Positions 1-5,680 of a stretch of DNA of 6,351 nucleotides are shown in pieces. Positions within the stretch are counted from its first letter, which is position 1, and each line of letters starts with the position of its first letter. The position numbers and the translations under genes were made by a program. Location: positions 1-6,351 of the forward strand of contig JADGRR010000182.1 in the NCBI GenBank assembly GCA_017880745.1, written 5' to 3'. The stretch comes from Burkholderiales bacterium (GTDB lineage Bacteria > Pseudomonadota > Gammaproteobacteria > Burkholderiales > SG8-39). The notes beneath the pieces are model-generated. The model had not been told where the DNA came from, searched no databases, and worked only from the letters and a program-made list of their open reading frames with translations.

Positions 1-773
1 GCAAAGGGTGCCCATTGCGTGGCGCCCGTTTCGCCTCGGGACAATCGGCCGGTTGAACGCCACACCCCGATCCACGCCAGCAGCGTCACCAGCGGCAGCA
101 GCATCAGCCCCAGCATTCTCGGAAACTCGAACCACTTCATCTGCACTGTCTGGCTCACAAGCGGCGCGGCAACGCTCACCGCGGCGACACCGAACGCGAC
201 CCACAGCAGCCCCCAGCGCGTCCAGGCCACAGCCTTTTTCTGCAGCGTGCCCTCGGTCTTGTATATGAGCCAGGTCGCGCCGAGTAGCACGTAGCCGCCG
301 CATAGCCCGGCGCCCACTACGAGCGCGAACAGCAGATAGCCGAAACCGGAATCGAAACCGGTGATGTAGCGCCCGAGCATCAGCCCCTGCGCGAACGAGG
401 CGATGAACGAGCCGAGCCAGAACAGCCAGTTCCACAGCTCGCGGTGCCAGCCCTCGGCCTTGACGCGGAACTCGAACGCCACGCCGCGCAGCATCAGCCC
501 GATCAGCATGGCCGCCACCGGCAGGTAGAGCGCGCCCAGCACCACGCCGTGCGCCACCGGGAACGCCACCAGCAGGATGCCGACGCCCAGCACCAGCCAG
601 GTTTCGTTCGCGTCCCAGAACGGCCCGATCGAGGACACCATCAGTTCCTGTTCGCGCGCGTCGGCCGCGGGCATCAGCATGCCCACGCCGAGGTCGTAGC
701 CGTCGAGCACGACATAGGCGAGCACGGCGATGCCCATCAGCGCAGCAAAAATGAGTGGCAGGTCGAGGTTCAT
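1..773 (-). CDS. cydB: Cytochrome bd-type quinol oxidase subunit II (CydB/CioB), C-terminus cut off by the window edge
   Basis: This is subunit II of the cytochrome bd quinol oxidase, a polytopic inner-membrane protein that pairs with CydA to form the complex reducing O2 to water with electrons from quinol. About 257 residues are visible. The family is usually about 335-380 residues, so the C-terminal third lies beyond the left edge. The N-terminus reads MNLDLPLIFAALMGIAVLAY and is followed by the family motif LDGYDLGVG (about residues 23-31) and by GPFWDANETW (about residues 50-59). The Asp at about residue 54 matches the conserved CydB aspartate of the proton path. Long hydrophobic segments follow. 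The ATG at 773-771 overlaps the cydA stop in an ATGA, which indicates translational coupling. A CydX-type small subunit gene would lie past cydB and cannot be seen. The family assignment is secure; the CioB subtype is inferred from the partner subunit. Confidence 0.95.
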   Translation of the reverse strand, partial: MNLDLPLIFAALMGIAVLAYVVLDGYDLGVGMLMPAADAREQELMVSSIGPFWDANETWLVLGVGILLVAFPVAHGVVLGALYLPVAAMLIGLMLRGVAFEFRVKAEGWHRELWNWLFWLGSFIASFAQGLMLGRYITGFDSGFGYLLFALVVGAGLCGGYVLLGATWLIYKTEGTLQKKAVAWTRWGLLWVAFGVAAVSVAAPLVSQTVQMKWFEFPRMLGLMLLPLVTLLAWIGVWRSTGRLSRGETGATQWAPF

Positions 774-2146
774 ACCGCCTCCTCCTGCACGGGGGCGCGC
801 GGCGCGCCCGAGCGTATATCCGAGCCGGTGCCTTTGCCCGCGAGGTGGGTGATCACCACCATGTACGCCCCGAGCATCAGGGCATAGACGAGGACGTAGC
901 CGGTGAGACTTGCGCCGAGCTGTGCCTCGGGGATGCGGCCCATCGCCTGCGAGGTTCTCAGGATGCCGGTGACCAGCCAGGGCTGGCGCCCGATTTCGGT
1001 GACCAGCCAGCCCGCGAGCGTCGCCACCCAGCCGGAGAAGGTGCAGCCGGCGAGCGTCCACAACAACCATCCCGGTGGCGCCTTGCCCCGGCGCAGCAGC
1101 CATGCGCCGATCCAGGCGACCGCGAGCATCAGCACCCCCAGGGCCAGCATGACGCGAAAGGCGAAAAACAGCGGCGCCACCGGCGGCGCGAGCTGGTCCG
1201 CACCCGGTGCTGCGGGCGCAAACGCCTCTATGCCTTTCACCTCGCCGTCCACGTCGTGCGTCAGTATCAGGCTTGCGAGCTTGGGCACTTCGATGGCGAA
1301 GTCATTGTGCCGCGTCTCCGCGTTCGGCAGCGCGAACAGCACCAGCGGCGCGCCGCGCTCGGTGTTCCACAGCGCCTCCATCGCGGCGATTTTCGCCGGC
1401 TGGTGCTCGAGCGTATTCAGCCCGTGCAGATCGCCGGCGAAAATCTGCAGCGGCGCAATCACCGCGGCGATAACGACGCCGGTGCGCAGCGTGCGCAGTG
1501 CCGAGACATCCGCGGGAGCGCGCAGCAGGCGCCAGGCCGACAGCCCGGCGACGACGAAGGAGGCGGTGAGCCCGGAGGCGAGCAGCATGTGCGTCATGCG
1601 GTAGGGGAAGGACGGATTGAAGATCACCTGCAGCCAGTCGCCCGCGATCAGCACGCCGTCCGCCATCACCTGCCCGGTCGGCGTTTGCATCCACGAATTG
1701 AGCGCGAGGATCCAGAACGCCGAGAACAAGGTGCCGAACGCGACCAGCACCGTCGCCCCGATGTGCACCCAGGCGGGCACGCGGTTCATGCCGAACAGCA
1801 TCACGCCGAGAAAAGTGGCTTCGAGAAAGAACGCGGTGAGGACCTCGAACGCGAGCAGCGGCCCGGCGATGTTGCCGACCTGCTTCATGAAACCGGGCCA
1901 GTTGGTGCCGAACTGGAACGACATGGTGATGCCGGTTACCACGCCCATGGCGAACGAGAGCGCGAACACCTTGGTCCACAGCTTGTAGGTCGCGAGCCAG
2001 GCCGCGTCGCCGCTGCGCGCGTAGCGGATGCGAAAGTACACCAGGATCCACGCCAGCCCGATGGTGAGGCTGGGGAACAGGATGTGGAAACCGATGTTCA
2101 ACCCGAATTGGGAGCGGGCTAGGAGCAGGAGATCGGGATTGTCCAT
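770..2146 (-). CDS. cydA: Cytochrome bd-type quinol oxidase subunit I (CydA/CioA, short Q-loop type)
   Basis: This is the heme-bearing subunit of cytochrome bd oxidase (458 aa), which oxidises quinol at the periplasmic face and reduces O2. Visible family residues are: His21 (high-spin heme ligand position, in GLNIGFH); Glu101 and Glu109 (in FEVLTAFFLEA, equivalent to E. coli Glu99/Glu107); His186 (in YRMTHM) and Met333 with Arg331 (in FRVM), the heme b558 positions; Lys252 and Glu257 in the quinol-binding Q-loop (QPAKIAAMEA); and GRQPW at 386-390 preceded by Glu384 (E. coli Glu445). The spacing from Glu257 to Met333 is about 60 residues shorter than in the E. coli protein. It therefore lacks the long Q-loop insertion and fits the cyanide-insensitive (CIO) subgroup. 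The start is fixed by an in-frame TGA four codons upstream of the ATG. The ribosome site is weak (GTGAG, 8 bases before ATG). It overlaps cydB by 4 bases. Confidence 0.97.
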   Translation of the reverse strand: MDNPDLLLLARSQFGLNIGFHILFPSLTIGLAWILVYFRIRYARSGDAAWLATYKLWTKVFALSFAMGVVTGITMSFQFGTNWPGFMKQVGNIAGPLLAFEVLTAFFLEATFLGVMLFGMNRVPAWVHIGATVLVAFGTLFSAFWILALNSWMQTPTGQVMADGVLIAGDWLQVIFNPSFPYRMTHMLLASGLTASFVVAGLSAWRLLRAPADVSALRTLRTGVVIAAVIAPLQIFAGDLHGLNTLEHQPAKIAAMEALWNTERGAPLVLFALPNAETRHNDFAIEVPKLASLILTHDVDGEVKGIEAFAPAAPGADQLAPPVAPLFFAFRVMLALGVLMLAVAWIGAWLLRRGKAPPGWLLWTLAGCTFSGWVATLAGWLVTEIGRQPWLVTGILRTSQAMGRIPEAQLGASLTGYVLVYALMLGAYMVVITHLAGKGTGSDIRSGAPRAPVQEEAV

Positions 2147-2180
2147 GGCTGCGGCTCACGCGAATGAGCACTCGTGCACC

Positions 2181-2186
2181 ATGATA
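2181..2186 (-). promoter_or_regulatory. Possible -10 element for cydA
   Basis: Read on the minus strand the bases are TATCAT, five of six matches to the sigma-70 -10 consensus. The element lies 34 bases before the cydA ATG, which would give a leader of roughly 27 bases. The -35 position 17 bases further up reads TGGCAT, a poor match, so this promoter would need an activator or may not be real. cydA could instead be read through from the small genes upstream. Confidence 0.25.
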
Positions 2187-2249
2187 CGCCACCCTGTCCG
2201 GTGATGCCATCGCGACGCTTGCCAGCGGCGCCCTGGTTCGAATGAATGC

Positions 2250-2279
2250 TGCCCGCTTGCCATCCTGCCGAAGCGGGCA
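2250..2279. repeat. 9-bp inverted repeat upstream of cydA
   Basis: TGCCCGCTT (2250-2258) and AAGCGGGCA (2271-2279) are perfect reverse complements separated by 12 bases. No T-tract follows on either strand, so it does not look like an intrinsic terminator. It sits about 105 bases before the cydA start. It could be a transcript hairpin in the leader or a protein-binding dyad; the sequence does not say which. Confidence 0.5.
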
Positions 2280-2384
2280 AGCTACGCAGCGCCAGGGTGG
2301 GAGGGGGAAACCCAGGCCGCTGCGTGCTCGCCGCCGCGGTTCGTTCAGGCGCTTGCGCCCGAATTCGTATGGACGAAGGCCGAT

Positions 2385-2453
2385 TCAGGATGGCGCGCGC
2401 CTGGCATGGGCGTCACGAATGGACTGGATCAAGTCTTTCAAGCGTTGCAGCAT
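2385..2453 (-). CDS. Possible 22-residue peptide with a strong ribosome-binding site
   Basis: A short frame encodes MLQRLKDLIQSIRDAHARRA plus Pro-Ser. Its ATG (2453-2451) is preceded by AAAGGAGA, whose AGGAG core ends 6 bases before the ATG. This is a much better ribosome site than that of cydA. The product would be a basic, probably amphipathic helix with no membrane segment. Six of 22 codons end in A or T, so the codon signature is only fair. It overlaps the end of the 63-codon frame above it in another register. It could be a small protein, a leader peptide, or a vestige whose ribosome site is all that remains. No family is recognised. Confidence 0.35.
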   Translation of the reverse strand: MLQRLKDLIQSIRDAHARRAPS

Positions 2454-2604
2454 GACGATCTCCTTTCACGAGATATAGGGTCGGGTTGGTGCGCTCCATG
2501 CCGCCGCCATTCGGCGACGGCGTGCAACTCGCCAGATGGGGCAGGGCGCATTCCACGCCGAGCGGCACTTCCTCGCCGCGGTTGGTGTAAGCGCTGGCGT
2601 TCAT
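2413..2604 (-). CDS. Weak 63-residue reading frame following the 44-residue membrane protein gene
   Basis: The frame starts 4 bases after the stop of the 44-codon gene and could be read by re-initiation, since it has no ribosome site of its own. Its first 25 codons carry good G/C third positions (only four end in A or T). The bias fades in the last third, where the frame crosses the ribosome site and start of the 22-codon frame. The product has two cysteines (in GVECALPHLASC), a Pro/Gly-rich middle and no membrane segment. No family is recognised. It may be a small soluble protein, or one whose end has shifted frame. Confidence is low. Confidence 0.25.
   Translation of the reverse strand: MNASAYTNRGEEVPLGVECALPHLASCTPSPNGGGMERTNPTLYLVKGDRHAATLERLDPVHS
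2500..2521. repeat. GC-rich hairpin, 9-bp stem with 4-base loop
   Basis: GCCGCCGCC (2500-2508) faces GGCGACGGC (2513-2521) around the loop ATTC. One of the nine stem positions is a mismatch in the DNA (a G-U pair in the minus-strand RNA). It lies inside the weak 63-codon frame. There is no T-tract on either side. If the 63-codon frame is not real, this hairpin would sit in the transcript after the 44-codon gene and could protect or attenuate it. Confidence 0.4.
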
Positions 2605-2608
2605 GGCG

Positions 2609-2743
2609 CTAGACCGGCTGGCCGGCGAGCAGCAGCACGGCGCCGGCGAGCACGAGGCTGACGGCGAGGCCGATGGCGAAGATCAGGGCGAAGTAGGCGA
2701 TGAGGTCGGAGAAGGTCAGGCGCGGCTTGCCGGTGAATTCCAT
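2609..2743 (-). CDS. Small single-pass membrane protein, 44 aa, unassigned
   Basis: The 44-residue product begins MEFTGKPRLTFSDLIAYFAL and then runs as one long hydrophobic segment (about residues 14-41) to the C-terminal GQPV. The basic residues K6 and R8 before the segment predict the N-terminus in the cytoplasm. Of 44 sense codons, 43 end in G or C, the bias of the neighbouring genes, which is strong evidence of real coding. GGGGAAA lies 6 bases before the ATG as a ribosome site. The gene lies on the cydAB strand and diverges from the two-component genes. Size and topology recall the accessory subunits of cytochrome bd (CydX and similar), but those usually follow cydB and I see no sequence match, so the role is unknown. 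It could be an oxidase accessory subunit, a partner of the nearby sensor kinase, or unrelated. Confidence 0.7.
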   Translation of the reverse strand: MEFTGKPRLTFSDLIAYFALIFAIGLAVSLVLAGAVLLLAGQPV

Positions 2744-2854
2744 GATGGTTTCCCCATGTTTTGCGTTGAACCGGACACCCGGTCCTGTATCGCATTTAAG
2801 CGCTCGATTCGGGCATCGCGCCGAAGAGGGAATGGCGCTGCGCCGATCAAATGT

Positions 2855-2875
2855 GGCAAAAAAATGGCTTTTGCC
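2855..2875. promoter_or_regulatory. Dyad GGCAAAA-N7-TTTTGCC in the divergent region, possible operator
   Basis: Perfect 7-bp arms (2855-2861 and 2869-2875) are separated by 7 bases. The centres of the arms are about 14 bases apart, not an integral 10-11-base turn. The dyad sits about 68 bases upstream of the regulator start codon. Such a position would suit autoregulation by the adjacent OmpR-family regulator, though this family often binds direct repeats. A terminator is unlikely because the stem is short and A/T-rich. Confidence 0.3.
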
Positions 2876-2930
2876 GCCAACGTCCCTGCTGGTCCCATGG
2901 CCGTGGGCAAATCGGCTATATTCGGCTCAA

Positions 2931-2935
2931 AGGAG
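2931..2935 (+). promoter_or_regulatory. Ribosome-binding site that fixes the TTG start of the response regulator
   Basis: AAAGGAGAA contains the core AGGAG 7 bases before the TTG at 2943. An ideal site at this spacing, with the receiver domain beginning directly after it, decides for TTG over in-phase ATG codons further upstream (2700 and 2832). Confidence 0.8.
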
Positions 2936-2942
2936 AACGCGC

Positions 2943-3635
2943 TTGCCCCGCCGCATCGCCATCGTCGAAGACGACCCGGCCATCCGCGCCAACACCGTGG
3001 ACGCGCTGAAAAAACACGGCTACGAGGTCGCGGCCTACGCCGGCCGCGCCGAGGCGCTGGCGGCGTTTCGCCTGCGCCTGCCCGACCTGGCGGTGATCGA
3101 CATCGGCCTCGGCGACGAGTTCGACGGCGGCTTCGCGCTGTGCCGCGAGCTGCGCGCGCTGTCGGCCGGGCTGCCGATCATTTTTCTGACCGCGCGCGAC
3201 AGCGACTTCGACGTGGTCTCGGGCCTGCGCATGGGCGCGGACGATTACCTCACCAAGGACATCAGCCTGCCGCACCTCCTCGCGCGCATCGCCGCGCTGT
3301 TCCGCCGCGTGGACCTCGCGCGCGAGCCGCAGCAGGCCGCGGACGTCATCGAGCGCGGGGCGCTGCGCCTCGATGCGCAACGCTTCGCCGCGACCTGGGG
3401 CGGCGCGCCGGTGCCGCTGACCCTGACCGAATTCTGGATGGTGCACACGCTGGCGAAGTTCCCGGGCCACGTGAAGCAGCGCGAGCAGCTCATGCGCGAC
3501 GCCAACCTGGTGGTCGATGACGGCACCATCACCTCGCACATCAAGCGCCTGCGCAAGAAATTCATCGCCGTCGACCCCGCCTTCGATCACATCGACACCG
3601 TGTACGGCATGGGATACCGCTGGAAGGCCGAATGA
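2943..3635 (+). CDS. OmpR-family response regulator, PdsR/ChvI-like
   Basis: This cytoplasmic transcription regulator (230 aa) is phosphorylated by the histidine kinase encoded next to it. Receiver domain, about residues 4-120: acidic pocket Glu9-Asp10-Asp11, phospho-acceptor Asp53 (in VIDIGLGDE), Thr83 (in FLTAR) and Lys105 (in YLTKD). Winged-helix DNA-binding domain, about 135-228: LTLTEFWMVH, then the recognition helix around TITSHIKRLRKKF (195-207), then the wing ending YGMGYRW. The C-terminal part closely resembles ChvI. The insertion after Asp53 (GLGDEFDGGFALCREL) and LTEFWMVH recall PdsR, the regulator paired with dedicated proteobacterial sortases. This subfamily placement is from memory, not a search. 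The start is TTG with an ideal ribosome site; the upstream in-phase extension is non-coding. The stop overlaps the kinase start by 4 bases. Confidence 0.93.
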   Translation: MPRRIAIVEDDPAIRANTVDALKKHGYEVAAYAGRAEALAAFRLRLPDLAVIDIGLGDEFDGGFALCRELRALSAGLPIIFLTARDSDFDVVSGLRMGADDYLTKDISLPHLLARIAALFRRVDLAREPQQAADVIERGALRLDAQRFAATWGGAPVPLTLTEFWMVHTLAKFPGHVKQREQLMRDANLVVDDGTITSHIKRLRKKFIAVDPAFDHIDTVYGMGYRWKAE

Positions 3636-5302
3636 GGCCGCGCTTCAGCTTCGCCCTGGGCCTGCGCGCCCAGCTCGCCCTGGTTGCGCTGACGCTGCTG
3701 GCTCTGCCCTGGGCCGGCTATCGCTACGTCAAGGAAATGGAGCGCTTCCTGCTCGAAGGGCAGGAGCAGGCGCAGATCGCCACCGCGCGCGCGGTGGCCA
3801 CGGCGCTGAACGGGCGGCCGCAGCTGATGCGCCTGCAGCCGGCGATCGATTCGGAATTGCGCAGCGAGGCCGAGGCGGAACTGCAGCGACTGGCCGCGGC
3901 GCACGGCGAGACGCCCGCTCCGGAGGCCGGCGGCGCTTCCGCAGCGGCAGCGCAGCGCGAAATCGCGCGCGAGTCGGCGCCGCGCGAGCAGGTCGCCGAG
4001 ATCTCCGCCATTCTCGCGGGCCTCGAGCGCACCACGCAGCGCATCTGGGTGGTCAACCGCGACTACCGCGTGCTCGCGCTCGCGGGCAGCTTGAAGCGGC
4101 CCGAGGCGGCCGAGGCGCCGGGCCTGTGGCAGAGCCTGCTCGGCCGGCTGATCCAGCGCCCGACGGAGGATTTCGACGAGGCCGTCGCCGCGGACGTGCT
4201 CGCCACCGGACGCGACATCGCCGGCGCGCTGCAGGGCACGCCCGGCGCACGCGTGCGCAACACGCCCGACGGCCGCGCCGTGGTGGTCTCGGCCGCGTAT
4301 CCGATCTGGAACGGCGACGAGGTGCTGGGCGCAGTGGTGGTCGAGGAGACCACCAACTCCATCCTATCGGTGCGCAGCCGCGCGCTGGAGCGCCTGCTCG
4401 TCGTCACCCTCGCGGCGTTTGCCGTTGCCGCCGCGGTGCTGCTCGCCTTCGCCACGCGGCTGTCGCATCGGATACGCCGGCTGCGCGACGAGGCGGAGTC
4501 GGCCATCGACGCGAGCGGGCGGCTGACGACGCGCATCGCCACGGGCTCGGACGCGGGCGACGAGATCGGCGACCTCTCGCGCAGTTTCTCGATCATGCTC
4601 GCGCGGCTGTCGCAACACCACGCGTACCTCGAGAGCATGGCGAGCCGGCTGTCGCACGAGCTGCGCACGCCCATCGCGGTGGTGCGCTCGTCCCTTGAAA
4701 ACCTCGACCTGCAACCCCTGCCCGCAGAGGCGCGCGTGTACATCGAGCGCGCCGAGGAAGGCCTCGCGCGCCTGAACACCATTCTTACCCGCATGAGCGA
4801 GGCGACGCGCCTGGAAGAGAGCCTCGCCGCGCAGGAGCGCGAGCGCTTCGATCTCGCCGCCGTGGTGGCGGGCTGCGTCGAGGGCTATCGCGGCGCCTAC
4901 CCCGGCCACGCGTTCGAGCTCGGCCTGCCCGCGGGCGCGATCGACGTCGACGGCGCGCCCGATCTCGCCGCGCAACTGCTCGACAAGCTCGCGGCCAACG
5001 CGGTGGATTTCTCCGCGCCCGGCGCAGCCATAGTCGTGAGCGTGGAGCGCGAGGGCGCGAACGAGGGCAGGATGGCGCGCGTCTCGGTCGAGAACCAGGG
5101 GCCGCCGCTGCCCGAGGAGATGCGCGGCACGCTGTTCGAATCCATGGTCTCGGTGAGAAAGGAGCGCGGCGCCGGGCCGCATCTCGGCCTCGGCCTGTAC
5201 ATCGCCCGCCTCATCGCCGAATTCCACGGCGGCAGCGTCCGCGCCGACAACCTGCCGGCGGGCGGCGGCGTGATCGTGTCGGCGACGTTCAGGCTTGCTT
5301 GA
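3632..5302 (+). CDS. Membrane sensor histidine kinase, PdsS/ChvG-like
   Basis: This inner-membrane sensor kinase (556 aa) phosphorylates the preceding regulator. Layout: first membrane helix about 11-29; a periplasmic sensor region about 30-253 with a Glu/Ala-rich, probably coiled stretch (about 75-130) and a PDC/Cache-like end (YPIWNGDEVLGAVVVEETT, 223-241); second helix about 254-274; HAMP linker about 275-330; and HisKA with phospho-acceptor His342 in SHELRTP. The ATPase domain has the N box DKLAANAVDFS (Asn456), a G1 box reading ENQGPPLP (Asn488 where most kinases have Asp), the F box LFESMVSVR and the G2 box GLGLYIA. The motifs RLSHELRTPIAVVRSSLENL and LFESMVSVR followed by PHLGLGLYIARLIAEFHGG recall PdsS, the kinase of sortase-linked systems. 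ATGA overlap with the regulator gene indicates an operon. Kinase function is secure; the stimulus is unknown. Confidence 0.94.
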   Translation: MRPRFSFALGLRAQLALVALTLLALPWAGYRYVKEMERFLLEGQEQAQIATARAVATALNGRPQLMRLQPAIDSELRSEAEAELQRLAAAHGETPAPEAGGASAAAAQREIARESAPREQVAEISAILAGLERTTQRIWVVNRDYRVLALAGSLKRPEAAEAPGLWQSLLGRLIQRPTEDFDEAVAADVLATGRDIAGALQGTPGARVRNTPDGRAVVVSAAYPIWNGDEVLGAVVVEETTNSILSVRSRALERLLVVTLAAFAVAAAVLLAFATRLSHRIRRLRDEAESAIDASGRLTTRIATGSDAGDEIGDLSRSFSIMLARLSQHHAYLESMASRLSHELRTPIAVVRSSLENLDLQPLPAEARVYIERAEEGLARLNTILTRMSEATRLEESLAAQERERFDLAAVVAGCVEGYRGAYPGHAFELGLPAGAIDVDGAPDLAAQLLDKLAANAVDFSAPGAAIVVSVEREGANEGRMARVSVENQGPPLPEEMRGTLFESMVSVRKERGAGPHLGLGLYIARLIAEFHGGSVRADNLPAGGGVIVSATFRLA

Positions 5303-5419
5303 GTCGGTCAGGGAGATTGCCGATGAACGAACGCTTTTTATGAGAACGAGACCATCAAGGAAATAGCTTGACCGGCAGTACCTCGGCCAGTGCAGCCGTT
5401 GGCTCCGAGTGACATAGGC

Positions 5420-5444
5420 GGCCGGTGCAGATTCGGCACCGGCC
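5420..5444. repeat. Perfect 9-bp inverted repeat with 7-base loop
   Basis: GGCCGGTGC (5420-5428) and GCACCGGCC (5436-5444) flank the loop AGATTCG. It lies 118 bases after the kinase stop. The stem is strong enough to form a hairpin in RNA from either strand, but no T-run follows on either strand, so it is not a standard intrinsic terminator. It may still stabilise or end the kinase transcript, or be a dispersed intergenic repeat. Confidence 0.6.
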
Positions 5445-5670
5445 ATTGGCGATGAATTTAATCCGAACGGCAGCTTGTCTAGTACGACGAATGCGTACTC
5501 CCGACCCATAGCCGCCGGTCCATCTTCTCCGATGCGGTCATTCGCCAGCCTCCGGCTATTTAGGGACCAGATTTGTGATGAAACTCAACAACGTCCTATC
5601 AACCTCCTGATATACAACCAAGCAGGGCTCGATTTCCTCCAGACGAATTGGCGTGGCGAATTATCCAACA

Positions 5671-5675
5671 GGAGG
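5671..5675 (+). promoter_or_regulatory. Ribosome-binding site fixing the GTG start of the secreted-protein gene
   Basis: GGAGG lies 5 bases before the GTG at 5681, an ideal arrangement. The alternative ATG at 5648, in phase, has no such site and would add 11 residues in front of the signal peptide. Confidence 0.8.
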
Positions 5676-5680
5676 CTCAC

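Larger units (their letters stand above)
2147..2384. other. Non-coding leader/promoter region upstream of cydA
   Basis: These 238 bases lie between cydA and the small reading frames on the same strand. No frame on either strand has a good start site with the strong G/C third-position bias of the neighbouring genes. The region holds a 9-bp dyad (2250-2279), a short palindrome GGCGC-TT-GCGCC (2348-2359) and a possible -10 hexamer for cydA. I looked for an FNR/ANR-type TTGAT-N4-ATCAA site, as expected for many oxygen-regulated oxidases, and found none on either strand. Confidence 0.6.
2744..2942. promoter_or_regulatory. Divergent control region between the small membrane protein gene and the response regulator gene
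   Basis: This 199-base region separates the minus-strand 44-codon gene from the plus-strand regulator gene. It is more A/T-rich in its centre than its flanks and contains a dyad at 2855-2875. A possible -10 (TATATT, 2917-2922) faces the regulator gene, but it has no recognisable -35 and would leave a leader of only about 14 bases. A reading frame upstream and in phase with the regulator gene covers part of it, but it lacks a ribosome site at its ATG and is not needed by the receiver fold. No convincing sigma-70 promoter toward the 44-codon gene was found. Confidence 0.45.
5303..5680. other. Intergenic region without a supported gene
   Basis: These 378 bases separate the kinase from the secreted-protein gene. 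No plus-strand frame is long and open. On the minus strand a frame is open from about 5580 leftwards but runs on across the kinase gene and has no ribosome site, so it is taken as a shadow. G+C content falls from the kinase level toward roughly half (28 of 60 bases in 5581-5640). The stretch holds a perfect 9-bp inverted repeat and possible -10 sequences (TATACA at 5611-5616), with no matching -35. It may contain decayed coding sequence, but I cannot identify any. Confidence 0.55.

Noticed and set aside
755..2122. A 455-codon open frame on the plus strand opposite cydA
   Set aside because: It lies antisense to the well-identified cydA. The product is rich in Arg, Gln, His, Glu and Gly with no domain, typical of antisense frames in GC-rich genes.
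2385..2453. Amino-acid-specific attenuator leader for cydAB
   Set aside because: The 22-codon frame has no run of a single amino acid, and cytochrome genes have no reason for such control. No terminator with a T-run follows it.
2242..2478. A 78-codon plus-strand frame between cydA and the small genes
   Set aside because: It is rich in Arg/Gly/Ser without domain or ribosome site, and crosses the dyad region and the better-supported minus-strand frames.
2700..2942. N-terminal extension of the response regulator from an ATG at 2700
   Set aside because: The extension has no ribosome site at its ATG, overlaps the minus-strand 44-codon gene, and precedes a complete receiver domain that has its own ideal ribosome site at TTG 2943.
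5420..5444. Intrinsic terminator of the kinase operon
   Set aside because: The stem is followed by ATTGGCGATG on one strand and GCCTATGTCA on the other, with no T-tract.
4364..5509. A 381-codon minus-strand frame opposite the kinase that reaches into the intergenic region
   Set aside because: Most of it is antisense to the kinase, the composition is the usual antisense Arg/Ala/Gly/His type, and there is no ribosome site at its start. The first 70 or so residues outside the kinase look more natural but match nothing I know.
5648..5680. ATG start of the secreted protein 11 codons upstream
   Set aside because: No ribosome site there. GGAGG lies correctly before GTG 5681, and that start gives a normal signal peptide.
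5303..5680. Integron attC site or IS remnant
   Set aside because: No core sites of the GTTRRRY/RYYYAAC type pair up, no transposase fragment is readable, and no flanking target duplication was seen.
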